8,928 nucleotides of DNA from Firmicutes bacterium CAG:882 (GCA_000435595.1 FR895452.1:1-8928), one strand, 5' to 3'. Shown: positions 1 through 6,664, numbered from the stretch's first letter. A program made the numbers and translations. The notes: generated from the letters alone by a model not told the origin.

Positions 1-57
1 ATAATTTAATGTGTGGTTTTGAAGGAACAATATAAATTGAATTAAAATGATAAATAT
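1..57 (+). other. possible 3' end of an upstream gene
   Basis: Only one plus-strand frame (beginning at base 3) is open from the left edge. It reads NLMCGFEGTI and stops at TAA 33-35, about 22 bp before a rho-independent terminator. That spacing suits the tail of a gene lying outside the window. Ten codons are too few to identify a product, and a chance open frame is equally possible. Confidence 0.25.
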
Positions 58-81
58 ACCGTAACAGTTGTTACGGTTTTT
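58..81 (+). terminator. rho-independent terminator of the upstream unit
   Basis: A perfect 8-bp stem (ACCGTAAC / GTTACGGT, 58-65 with 70-77) with a 4-base loop is followed directly by a run of five T. The T-run lies on the plus-strand side, so it should end transcription arriving from the left and insulate cheV. Confidence 0.75.
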
Positions 82-146
82 ATTTTGCCATTTTAAATTA
101 AATGTATAAGTCTTTGCAAAATAAACTACCAATTTTTTTACTATTG

Positions 147-155
147 TGATACAAT
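147..155 (+). promoter_or_regulatory. extended -10 promoter for cheV
   Basis: TGATACAAT is an extended -10 (TGn plus TACAAT). No good -35 sits 17 bp upstream, which is typical of extended -10 promoters. I looked for a flagellar sigma-D/FliA type motif and found no convincing one. Transcription would start near 162, leaving a leader of about 58 nt before the cheV ATG. Confidence 0.5.
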
Positions 156-219
156 ATTAAAAGAATTAGAATATGTAAGAGTTATATAGAAGTGAATACT
201 ATAACTGGGAGGTTATTAT

Positions 220-1128
220 ATGGATACCAATATTTTGTTAGAGAATGGAACCAACGAGCTGGAAGTACTTGAATTTATTATTGGAAATAATCATTATGGA
301 ATTAATGTTGCAAAGGTCAAGGAGATTGTTAATTTCCAGAAGGTTACACCTGTTCCTAACTCACATCCTTCAGTTGAAGGTATTTTCATGCCACGAGATA
401 CAATGATTACGGTTGTCAATCTTGCAAATGTACTTCGACTGCCTGAGTCGGAAGACCCGAAGAACGACATGCTTATCAATACTAATTTTAATAAGCTCAA
501 TGTTGCTTTTCATGTACACAAGATTGTAGGAATTCATCGTGTTTCATGGGCAGATATTATTACACCTGATGTTACAATCAATTCGTTTGAGTCGGGAATC
601 GCTACCGGAATTATCAAGATAGACGGCAGACTTATAATAATACTTGATTTTGAGCGTATTGTTTCAGACATAAGCCCTGAGACAGGTCTTAAGGTATCCG
701 AGATTGCAAGACTTGGAGAGAGAGACAGAAACAATTCCCCTATAGTTATTGCTGAAGATTCCACTTTACTTATGAGACTTATCAGTGATTCACTTGAGAA
801 AGCGGGATATACCAATGTAACGAAGTGTATCAATGGTCAGGAGGCATGGGATTATCTTCAGAGTATTAAGAAGAAGGCTGACGGAGACGTGACAAAGTAC
901 GTTAAATGTATAGTAACGGATATAGAGATGCCTTTGATGGATGGACACAGACTTACCAAGCTTGTAAAGACAGATTCGTCTCTTCAGGTTATTCCTGTAA
1001 TTATTTTCTCCTCACTTATCAATGAGGAGATGAGACGTAAGGGTGAGCAGCTTGGTGCAGATGCTCAGCTTTCCAAGCCTGAGATTGGTTCGCTTGTTGA
1101 GGAGATTGATAAGCTTATATTAAAGTAA
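220..1128 (+). CDS. cheV: CheV-type chemotaxis coupling protein (CheW domain plus receiver)
   Basis: 302 aa, the usual CheV length. Residues ~12-150 form a CheW-like domain, the fold that docks receptors to CheA at the inner face of the membrane. Residues ~173-302 form a CheY-like receiver with the acidic pair E179/D180, the phospho-acceptor D234 in TDIEMP, the switch serine S264 in FSS, and K286 in SKPE, so all key receiver residues are present. CheV proteins couple receptors to the kinase and are thought to tune adaptation through phosphorylation of the receiver (family knowledge). ATG 220 is preceded by GGGAGG at 207-212 with 7-nt spacing. The gene is alone between two terminators, with no other che or fla genes in view, so it appears to be a single-gene unit. 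The assignment is secure at family level; the receptor partner cannot be told. Confidence 0.93.
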   Translation: MDTNILLENGTNELEVLEFIIGNNHYGINVAKVKEIVNFQKVTPVPNSHPSVEGIFMPRDTMITVVNLANVLRLPESEDPKNDMLINTNFNKLNVAFHVHKIVGIHRVSWADIITPDVTINSFESGIATGIIKIDGRLIIILDFERIVSDISPETGLKVSEIARLGERDRNNSPIVIAEDSTLLMRLISDSLEKAGYTNVTKCINGQEAWDYLQSIKKKADGDVTKYVKCIVTDIEMPLMDGHRLTKLVKTDSSLQVIPVIIFSSLINEEMRRKGEQLGADAQLSKPEIGSLVEEIDKLILK

Positions 1129-1153
1129 CTAACTGAATAAGACGTATATACAG

Positions 1154-1182
1154 GGCTGTTGTCGTAAGACAACAGCCTTTTT
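1154..1182 (+). terminator. rho-independent terminator of cheV
   Basis: A perfect 10-bp stem (GGCTGTTGTC with GACAACAGCC, 1154-1163/1168-1177), a GTAA (GNRA) tetraloop and a run of five T, 26 bp after the cheV stop. Confidence 0.92.
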
Positions 1183-1185
1183 CAT

Positions 1186-1326
1186 GTAATAGGATTCAGG
1201 TGTCAAAACATGCTTTCACAACTTAATTGTGAACTTGCTTCGTACAACGGAGCTGATATGCATAAACATAACAGGATATACACATAAAAATCAGATCCGC
1301 ATATTTTGACACCTGAATCGTGATAG
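1186..1326. mobile_element. 127-bp MITE-like inverted-repeat element with flanking duplication
   Basis: GATTCAGGTGTCAAAA at 1193-1208 is repeated inverted at 1304-1319 (16 of 16). The match continues inward to 1213/1299 with one mismatch, so 20 of 21 positions pair. The element spans 1193-1319. It is flanked directly by GTAATAG (1186-1192) and GTGATAG (1320-1326), a 7-bp direct repeat with one difference, as expected for a target duplication. Inside is a second small palindrome, TTCACAA/TTGTGAA at 1215-1233. There is no room for a transposase, so it would be non-autonomous. Joining the flanks recreates TGTAATAGGAAAC, which occurs intact at 6756-6768. Mobility is inferred from structure only. 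Confidence 0.6.
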
Positions 1327-1331
1327 GAAAC

Positions 1332-1360
1332 CGCAAGCGACTGCTGCAGGCGCGAGAATG
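1332..1360. repeat. GC-rich 29-bp dispersed repeat, copy 1
   Basis: This stretch matches 6831-6859 at 26 of 29 positions, starting CGCAAGC and ending GGCGCGAGAATG; the three differences are transitions. The repeat is clearly more GC-rich than the DNA around it and non-coding in both places. It runs into a hairpin, AATGTGCC/GGCACATT at 1357-1374 with a 2-base loop, whose sequence is not shared with copy 2. Confidence 0.7.
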
Positions 1361-1397
1361 TGCCAAGGCACATTATTTGCGCTATATTAACTCATTC

Positions 1398-1426
1398 TTG
1401 TAGAAAAAAAATAAGTATGCTATAAT
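1398..1426 (+). promoter_or_regulatory. promoter of the membrane protein-hisH-hisF-ung unit
   Basis: The -35 TTGTAG (1398-1403) and the -10 TATAAT (1421-1426) are separated by 17 bp. The -10 is extended by TGC (1418-1420). The start point would be near 1433, giving a leader of about 30 nt. No attenuator or leader peptide rich in His codons is present, so histidine-dependent control of hisHF by attenuation is not seen here. Confidence 0.7.
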
Positions 1427-1461
1427 AAGCCCATCAATATGTATACCAGAGGTGATAAAGA

Positions 1462-3069
1462 GTGGCAGAGAATAACGAAGAGCAGTATCTTGATGAATTG
1501 CTAAATTCACTTAGAAGCAGTAATACAAGTGGGGAAAATGATGTAGAACAGGACAGTGAGAAATCGGCTGTAGATACAGATATTGTTTTGGATGATGGAA
1601 CAGAAGTAATAGATAATGCTGGTGCTGAAAACGGATTACATGACGATATAGGACCGATTATAGATGAACCGCAGGCTGACGATATAGGACCAATCATAGA
1701 TGAACCGCAGGCTGATGATATAGGACCGATTATAGATGAATCACCGGCTGACGATGAAGTGCCTCCTGCAGATGGGCAGCCACAGACAGAGGATGAGCCT
1801 GTAAATGAAGCTCCATCAGCGGGCGATGAAGCAGACGAAAATACATCAGGTGAAAGTTCATCGGATGATATATTTGCACTTGAGGATAATTTTGATATAA
1901 GTGACGAAAATGATGAGAGTGCAGCCGGAACGGATGAAGAAAATCAGCCGGATGACGTACCTCTCGCATTGACAGAGCCTGATGATGCACAGCCGGAGAA
2001 GACAACTGAGTCAATCGGGCAGGATGACAGTGATGACGATTCGGATGACGGATTGATGCAGCTTCTCAATCAGATTAATGGTGAAGACGGCAAGCATGAG
2101 GAGAAGCCGGATAATGCTGCCGGAGCCGATAAGAGCCATAACGAAACAAAGGCTAAGGATGCGAAGTCCGACAAAGCTGCCAGGGAAGAAGAGAAAGAGC
2201 GTAAAAAGGCAGAGAAGCTTGCTAAGAAAGAGCAGCGCAGGAAAGAAAAAGAAGAAAAAAAGAAGAATAAAAAACATAAGACAGATAATAATGCATCTGA
2301 ACAGACTGATGAGTCTGCCGCTGATGACAACATTAATTCGGCATCACAGGAGAATATTGATCTGATAAATGAGCTTTACAGTGATACAGAATCTCTGGAC
2401 AACGCACCTTTAGGGGATGATTTAGCAGATATTCCGGAGAGGGATGCTGAGGAAGAGGAGCCTGAGAAGCCTAAAAAGGAGAAGAAAAAGAAGGAGCCTA
2501 AGCCTAAAAAGCCTAAAAAAGAAAAGGTCAAGAAGGAGAAGAAAGCACCTAAGCCATCCGAGCTTGTCAAGGTTACTCCGAAAACATTTCTTGGAATTAT
2601 TATATTTGCAGTTGTGATAACGGTTGTAGTGATATTCGGAACTAAGATTGTCAATTACAGCGTGAGCGTGAAACATGCAATAGACCATTTTAACAACGGA
2701 AAGTATGATCAGGCATATGACAGTATAGCCGGACTTGAAGTAAAGGATAAGGACAAGGATACATATTATAAGATACGAACAGTAATGAGCGTATATGTAG
2801 ACTACACATCTTATATAAGCTACAAGCAGCTGGGGATGAATGTAGAGGCACTTGATTCTCTTATCAGGGGGCTTGGACATTATGATGACTATTATTCAGA
2901 TGCAGAAAAGTATGATGTGGTTGCACAGTATGATGGTGTGAAGGACAAGATTACGGCTGCACTTGCACAATATGGTGTATCTGAGGAAGATGCAAGATAT
3001 TATGCAGGGCTTGAGAGTGAACAGCAGTATGAAGAGATTCTTAACAACATCGGAGGTAGAATACGGTGA
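1462..3069 (+). CDS. large acidic/lysine-rich single-pass membrane protein of unknown function
   Basis: 535 aa, not recognised as a named family. GTG 1462 is preceded by AGAGGTG (1448-1454) at 7-nt spacing. Residues 1-370 are low-complexity and probably disordered. They begin with a short helix-like segment (EEQYLDELLNSL, 7-18), then a very acidic part with three 12-residue repeats (DDIGPIIDE-type, 61-96), a lysine/glutamate tract (~228-273) and a second lysine-rich tract (~335-365). One hydrophobic segment (~375-397, LGIIIFAVVITVVVIFG) follows the lysines, so the positive-inside rule puts the N-terminus in the cytoplasm and the C-terminus outside. Residues ~403-530 are rich in Tyr and Asp and look alpha-helical. 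HAIDHFNNGKYDQAYDSIAG (405-424) resembles a TPR helix pair. The gene overlaps hisH by 4 bp, implying translational coupling, yet nothing links it to histidine synthesis. A signal-anchored scaffold or envelope protein is a guess. Confidence 0.85.
   Translation: MAENNEEQYLDELLNSLRSSNTSGENDVEQDSEKSAVDTDIVLDDGTEVIDNAGAENGLHDDIGPIIDEPQADDIGPIIDEPQADDIGPIIDESPADDEVPPADGQPQTEDEPVNEAPSAGDEADENTSGESSSDDIFALEDNFDISDENDESAAGTDEENQPDDVPLALTEPDDAQPEKTTESIGQDDSDDDSDDGLMQLLNQINGEDGKHEEKPDNAAGADKSHNETKAKDAKSDKAAREEEKERKKAEKLAKKEQRRKEKEEKKKNKKHKTDNNASEQTDESAADDNINSASQENIDLINELYSDTESLDNAPLGDDLADIPERDAEEEEPEKPKKEKKKKEPKPKKPKKEKVKKEKKAPKPSELVKVTPKTFLGIIIFAVVITVVVIFGTKIVNYSVSVKHAIDHFNNGKYDQAYDSIAGLEVKDKDKDTYYKIRTVMSVYVDYTSYISYKQLGMNVEALDSLIRGLGHYDDYYSDAEKYDVVAQYDGVKDKITAALAQYGVSEEDARYYAGLESEQQYEEILNNIGGRIR
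1642..1749 (+). repeat. three tandem 36-bp coding repeats
   Basis: Three in-frame 36-bp units encode DDIGPIIDE(P/S)(Q/P)A at residues 61-96 of the membrane protein. Units 1 and 2 encode identical peptides and differ only at synonymous sites; unit 3 has two amino-acid changes near its end. There are no spacers, so this is a protein repeat and not a CRISPR array. Unit number could vary between strains by slippage or recombination. Confidence 0.85.
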
Positions 3070-3674
3070 TAGCTATTATCGACTACGATGCAGGTAATTT
3101 GAGAAGTGTTGAAAAGGCACTTTTATCCATAGGTGAGGAGACAATCGTTACAAGAAAGCACGATGAGATTCTTGCCGCAGATAAGGTTATACTTCCGGGG
3201 GTTGGAGCATTCGGTGACGCGATGAGAAAATTAAAAGAGTATGGTCTTGTTGATACCATTCATGAGGCTGTGGATTCGGGAAAGCCGTTTCTTGGAATAT
3301 GTCTTGGACTTCAACTGTTATTCAGACGCAGTGACGAGTCGGATGGTGTGGAGGGATTATCGATTCTTCCGGGTGAGATATTAAGAATACCCGAAGCTCC
3401 GGGAATAAAGATACCGCATATAGGCTGGAATTCACTTGAAGTGTCGGAGGGAGCACGGCTTTTTAAGGGGTTGGGAGAGAACCCTTATGTATATTTTGTG
3501 CACTCATATTATCTTAAGGCTGACGATGATAGTATTGTGGCTGCAACTGCTGAGTACGGCGGAACACTTATACATGCTTCGGTTCAGAAGGATAATGTAT
3601 ATGCTTGTCAGTTCCACCCTGAGAAGAGCGGAAGTGTCGGAATGCAGATTCTTAAGAACTTTGCAGCATTGTAA
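3066..3674 (+). CDS. hisH: imidazole glycerol phosphate synthase, glutamine amidotransferase subunit HisH
   Basis: 202 aa, normal for the family. HisH hydrolyses glutamine and channels ammonia to HisF, which closes the imidazole ring of IGP and releases AICAR to purine synthesis. The class I amidotransferase triad is visible: C79 in the nucleophile elbow GICLGLQ, and H184 and E186 in FHPEKSG. PGVG (44-47) is the conserved loop by the oxyanion site. The GTG start at 3066 overlaps the TGA of the preceding gene (GTGA), and GGAGG at 3052-3056 serves it with 9-nt spacing. hisF follows after 17 bp, so the two subunits are co-expressed. The remaining his genes are not in the window. Confidence 0.96.
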   Translation: MIAIIDYDAGNLRSVEKALLSIGEETIVTRKHDEILAADKVILPGVGAFGDAMRKLKEYGLVDTIHEAVDSGKPFLGICLGLQLLFRRSDESDGVEGLSILPGEILRIPEAPGIKIPHIGWNSLEVSEGARLFKGLGENPYVYFVHSYYLKADDDSIVAATAEYGGTLIHASVQKDNVYACQFHPEKSGSVGMQILKNFAAL

Positions 3675-3691
3675 AAGAAAGGAAAGCAGCT

Positions 3692-4453
3692 ATGTTTACC
3701 AAGAGAATAATACCATGCCTTGATGTCAATAATGGAAGAGTTGTAAAGGGAACCAACTTTGTCAATCTGCGCGATGCGGGTGATCCGGTGGAGGTTGCCA
3801 CACTTTATGATAAGGCGGGAGCGGATGAACTTGTATTTCTCGATATTACGGCGTCATCTGATAGGCGTGAGACAACAGTTGACCTTGTAAGGAAGGTTGC
3901 TGAGAAGGTTTTTATTCCGTTTACCGTCGGAGGGGGAATAAGGACAGTTGATGACTTCAGGAACCTTCTAAGAGAGGGTGCCGATAAGATTTCGATAAAT
4001 TCGTCCGCAATAGACAATCCGCGCCTCATAAGCGATGCAGCGGACAAGTTCGGAAGCCAGTGTGTTGTCGTTGCCATAGATGCCAAGAGACGGGCTGACG
4101 GAAGCGGCTGGAACATCTACAAGATGGGCGGTCGTGTTGATACGGGAATAGATGCACTTGAATGGGCGGTTAAGGCGAATAAGCTCGGAGCAGGAGAGAT
4201 TCTCCTCACCAGCATGGATTGCGACGGCGTTAAGCAGGGGTATGACATTGAACTTACAAGAACGATTGCGGAGAATGTATCCATACCGGTTATAGCATCC
4301 GGCGGGGCAGGAAAGCCGGAGCATTTTTATGATGCTCTCACACAGGGCAAAGCAGATGCGGCACTCGCAGCATCACTTTTCCACTATAAGGAGCTTGAGA
4401 TAGCTGACTTAAAAAAATATCTTGCACAGCGTGGCGTGTCAGTGAGAATGTAG
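3692..4453 (+). CDS. hisF: imidazole glycerol phosphate synthase, cyclase subunit HisF
   Basis: 253 aa (beta-alpha)8 barrel, full length. It condenses PRFAR with ammonia delivered by HisH to give imidazole glycerol phosphate plus AICAR in the cytoplasm. The two catalytic aspartates are at D11 (PCLDVNNGRVVKG) and D130 (VVVAIDAKR), the same numbering as in the well-studied Thermotoga enzyme. K19 and K99 of the ammonia-channel region are also present. The phosphate-binding loops TVGGGIR (78-84) and IASGGAGK (201-208) are intact. AAAGGA at 3678-3683 lies 8 nt before the ATG. It sits between hisH and ung, with 15 bp to the next start. No sign of decay. Confidence 0.97.
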   Translation: MFTKRIIPCLDVNNGRVVKGTNFVNLRDAGDPVEVATLYDKAGADELVFLDITASSDRRETTVDLVRKVAEKVFIPFTVGGGIRTVDDFRNLLREGADKISINSSAIDNPRLISDAADKFGSQCVVVAIDAKRRADGSGWNIYKMGGRVDTGIDALEWAVKANKLGAGEILLTSMDCDGVKQGYDIELTRTIAENVSIPVIASGGAGKPEHFYDALTQGKADAALAASLFHYKELEIADLKKYLAQRGVSVRM

Positions 4454-4468
4454 AGGAGCGGAAATTAA

Positions 4469-5149
4469 ATGTCACAGATTAGCAATGATTGGCTTGAGGC
4501 ACTTAAGCCCGAATTTGCCAAGCCATATTACAGGGATTTGTATAAATTCGTCGACAGTGAGTATAGGAAAGGTGTGGTTTACCCGCCTTCGGAAGATATT
4601 TTTAATGCATTCAATTTCACTCCGCTTAAGGATGTGAAGGTGCTCATCTTAGGGCAGGATCCATATCACAATGAGCTGCAGGCGCATGGTCTGAGCTTCT
4701 CGGTTCTGCCTGAGCAGAGGGAGATACCGCCTTCACTGCAGAACATATATCAGGAGCTTCACGATGACCTTGGCTGTTATGTGCCCGACAATGGTTATCT
4801 GAAAAAATGGGCTGATCAGGGTGTTCTTCTTTTGAACACGGTTCTGACAGTGCGCGCACATCAGGCAAATTCACATCAGGGACACGGTTGGGAGCAGTTC
4901 ACGGACGCGGTTATCGAGGCGGTGAACGCACAGGACAGACCGATAGTGTATATGCTTTGGGGCAGACCGGCGCAGAGCAAGATACCGATGCTCACGAACC
5001 CGAAGCATCTGATACTCAAGGCACCGCACCCGAGTCCGCTTTCTGCGTATCGTGGATTTTTCGGCTGTAAGCATTTCAGTCAGGCGAACGAGTTCTTGAA
5101 AGCACATGGAATTGAGCCGATTGACTGGCAGATTGAGAATATAAGATAA
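4469..5149 (+). CDS. ung: uracil-DNA glycosylase, family 1
   Basis: 226 aa, typical for family 1 UDG. It removes uracil from DNA (from dUTP misincorporation or cytosine deamination) as the first step of base-excision repair. The water-activating motif GQDPYH is at 62-67 (D64), the uracil-stacking Phe is F77 in GLSFSV, LLNTVLTV at 121-128 carries the uracil-reading Asn N123, and HPSPLSAYRGF at 187-197 supplies H187 and the intercalating leucine L191. All expected catalytic residues are present. AGAGGAG at 4452-4458 overlaps the end of hisF and lies 10 nt from the ATG. It is the last gene of the operon. The 3' UTR is unusually structured. Confidence 0.97.
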   Translation: MSQISNDWLEALKPEFAKPYYRDLYKFVDSEYRKGVVYPPSEDIFNAFNFTPLKDVKVLILGQDPYHNELQAHGLSFSVLPEQREIPPSLQNIYQELHDDLGCYVPDNGYLKKWADQGVLLLNTVLTVRAHQANSHQGHGWEQFTDAVIEAVNAQDRPIVYMLWGRPAQSKIPMLTNPKHLILKAPHPSPLSAYRGFFGCKHFSQANEFLKAHGIEPIDWQIENIR

Positions 5150-5152
5150 TAA

Positions 5153-5214
5153 ACCCATCAATAGATATAGTGCGTGGCTGTTTACAGACTAAGTACTATA
5201 TCTATTAGATGGGT
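5153..5214 (+). repeat. long inverted repeat / hairpin just after ung
   Basis: Arms 5153-5171 and 5195-5214 pair over 19 bp with one bulged A, around a 23-base loop. No T-run follows, so it is not an ordinary terminator. Loop bases CTGTTTAC (5178-5185) are complementary to GTAAACAG (5213-5220) just past the stem, giving a competing pairing. It begins 3 bp after the ung stop and could be an RNA stability or processing element, or a small palindromic mobile repeat. Confidence 0.6.
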
Positions 5215-5257
5215 AAACAGACATGAGCAAAACAGGGCGTAGCCCGATTTGCGAATG

Positions 5258-5303
5258 TATGTTGTGATTTCGGGAGTTCGCAGAACTCAGAAATTACGAT
5301 ATA
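5258..5303 (+). repeat. second hairpin in the ung 3' UTR
   Basis: The core GAGTTC/GAACTC (5274-5279/5283-5288, loop GCA) is extended by ATTTC/GAAAT (5267-5271/5290-5294) and then by a weaker stem with G-U pairs out to 5258/5303. There is no T-run. A small GGGC-GTA-GCCC hairpin lies just upstream at 5235-5245. Confidence 0.45.
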
Positions 5304-5321
5304 ATAAGTTACGAAAAGAGG

Positions 5322-5351
5322 TACACCATTGAAAGATGGTGTATTTTTTTT
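5322..5351 (+). terminator. rho-independent terminator of the hisH-hisF-ung operon
   Basis: TACACCAT/ATGGTGTA (5322-5329/5336-5343) forms an 8-bp stem; a further U-G pair leaves a GAAA loop. Eight T follow. It lies 172 bp after the ung stop, so the transcript would carry the two hairpins upstream in its 3' UTR. Confidence 0.92.
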
Positions 5352-5608
5352 ATTCGGACTTATATTTGGCACAAGGGAATTTGAAAAAATGCGTTGTATA
5401 TTTTATACAAAAAACTGTAATATATGATAATAAAAATTTTTGACGGAGACAGTACCAGATGGAAGAGAGGCTTATGATTTTTTTTTGCAGACTCTCCCAA
5501 AAAAAGTGTCTGACCATAAAAAAATGTCATTAGTTATTAGTCACAAAAATGTCAGAATAATTCGTCAAAATTACTAAATTAGTACAAAAATAATTGTATA
5601 TATGGATA
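5352..5608. other. AT-rich intergenic stretch without a supported gene
   Basis: This stretch has long A and T runs and no start codon with a Shine-Dalgarno. A 45-codon open frame (TTG 5440 to TAA 5577) contains DGREAYDFFLQTLPK, which looks somewhat protein-like, but it has no ribosome site and I do not recognise it. CAGAC/GTCTG arms and two copies of AAAATGTCA are present near 5490-5555. These might be remnants of an insertion sequence end; nothing firm can be called. Confidence 0.35.
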
Positions 5609-5637
5609 TTGACTAGTATTTGTTTCAATTGTATAAT
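5609..5637 (+). promoter_or_regulatory. canonical sigma-A promoter for the macrodomain gene
   Basis: TTGACT (5609-5614), a 17-bp spacer and a perfect TATAAT (5632-5637). This is the best -35/-10 pair in the window. Transcription would begin near 5644, giving a leader of about 119 nt before the ATG at 5763. Confidence 0.8.
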
Positions 5638-5724
5638 CAGAAACTTGAAGCTGACAACAGAGCATACGCTGAAAAAGCTGTTGCCGCATACTATCGGGAA
5701 ATTGACAGATTATTAGAAGAATAA
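5620..5724 (+). pseudogene. 3' remnant of an unidentified gene
   Basis: An open frame ending in TAA 5722-5724 reads ...KLEADNRAYAEKAVAAYYR and then EIDRLLEE. It is a helical, charged sequence with codon choice like real coding DNA. It lacks any ATG or GTG, a TAG stop lies just upstream (5614-5616), and the promoter at 5609-5637 overlaps its 5' part. It therefore looks like the last ~30 codons of a gene whose front was lost, ending 38 bp before the macrodomain gene. The lost gene may have been its operon partner. The family is not recognised. Confidence 0.4.
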
Positions 5725-5762
5725 TTAATCTGCAAATAATAATAATTAAAGGAGAAAAAATC

Positions 5763-6620
5763 ATGGGAAGAGAAGAAAATGTTGAAGTGTTCAAAGACAC
5801 AGAAAAAATGGTAAGGATGAACGAAAGGTTGAAATCATCGGTTCAGGCATCTACAGAGAAGCAGAGGTTGATTTTGGAGAAAGATATACTTCCTGTTCAA
5901 AATTTGGGAAAGTATAAAGCTGAGGCAAAGGTCATTGTCTCAAAGAAAAGAACATATGAGGCCGCTTCGGCTTACATAGGGAAGAAAACAGCTGTACATA
6001 ATTTTGCCTCAGCATCCAACCCGGGCGGTGGTGTGGAAAGAGGAGCAAGTGCTCAGGAGGAATGTCTTTGCAGATGTTCAGGCTTGTATTTTAACCTGAA
6101 TATACAAAAAATATGGGATGGATTTTATGGACCGCATAGAGCTGCTCATAATCCAATCCATAATGATGACATTATTTATACGCCTGATGTAACAGTATTT
6201 AAGACTGACACAGCAAGTCCGAAACTGATGGCAGAAAAGGACTGGTATGATGTGGATGTTATTACATGTGCCGCACCGAACCTGAGAAATAACCCAAGCA
6301 ATATATATAATCAGGGAGACGGAGACAAAAAAATAAAACTTACCGGTAATGAGCTTCTCGCTATCCATGAGAAGCGGCTCAGAAGAATTCTGGATGCAGC
6401 GGTCATGGAAGGCGTTGAGGTAATTATACTTGGTGCATTTGGTTGCGGCGCATTTATGAACAGTCCAGATATAGTTGCATTAGCAGCAAAAAATGTGATT
6501 AAGGATTACCTGATGGCATTTAAGGTTATTGAATTCGCTGTATATTGCAGTCCTAAGGATGAGAATAATTACAAAACATTTGCAAGAGTTCTCAAGGAGA
6601 TAACAGATAAAAAGCTGTAA
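5763..6620 (+). CDS. TIGR02452-type macrodomain protein, probable bacterial poly(ADP-ribose) glycohydrolase
   Basis: 285 aa, the usual length of the microbial PARG-like (TIGR02452/DUF2263) group. An N-terminal helical part (~1-50) precedes a macrodomain core. The PARG signature GGG-X7-QEE is intact: G88-G90 in NPGGGVERG and Q98-E99-E100, where the second glutamate is the expected catalytic residue. The glycine-rich phosphate loop GAFGCGAF (224-231) is also present. Enzymes of this type remove ADP-ribose chains or ADP-ribose from proteins (family knowledge); the substrate here is unknown. AAAGGAG at 5748-5754 lies 8 nt before the ATG. It has its own promoter and terminator, and no ADP-ribosyltransferase is seen nearby. 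Possible roles include NAD metabolism, reversal of toxin modification, or phage defence; none is shown by the context. Confidence 0.88.
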   Translation: MGREENVEVFKDTEKMVRMNERLKSSVQASTEKQRLILEKDILPVQNLGKYKAEAKVIVSKKRTYEAASAYIGKKTAVHNFASASNPGGGVERGASAQEECLCRCSGLYFNLNIQKIWDGFYGPHRAAHNPIHNDDIIYTPDVTVFKTDTASPKLMAEKDWYDVDVITCAAPNLRNNPSNIYNQGDGDKKIKLTGNELLAIHEKRLRRILDAAVMEGVEVIILGAFGCGAFMNSPDIVALAAKNVIKDYLMAFKVIEFAVYCSPKDENNYKTFARVLKEITDKKL

Positions 6621-6664
6621 TAATGATTGCAATAACGGTATTAATAATGTTGGAGGATATTGTA

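Noticed and set aside
1642..1749. 36-bp repeats resembling CRISPR repeat length
   Set aside because: Units are directly tandem without spacers, stay in frame and encode a peptide repeat.
2422..2880. Long minus-strand open frame (152 codons) within the membrane protein gene
   Set aside because: It is antisense to a well-supported gene. Its Leu/Phe-rich composition is the mirror of the lysine-rich tract.
5153..5214. Long hairpin after ung as the operon terminator
   Set aside because: No T-run follows the stem, whereas a textbook terminator with eight T lies at 5322-5351.
5440..5577. Open frame of 45 codons starting at TTG
   Set aside because: No Shine-Dalgarno and not recognised; noted only in the description of the intergenic stretch.
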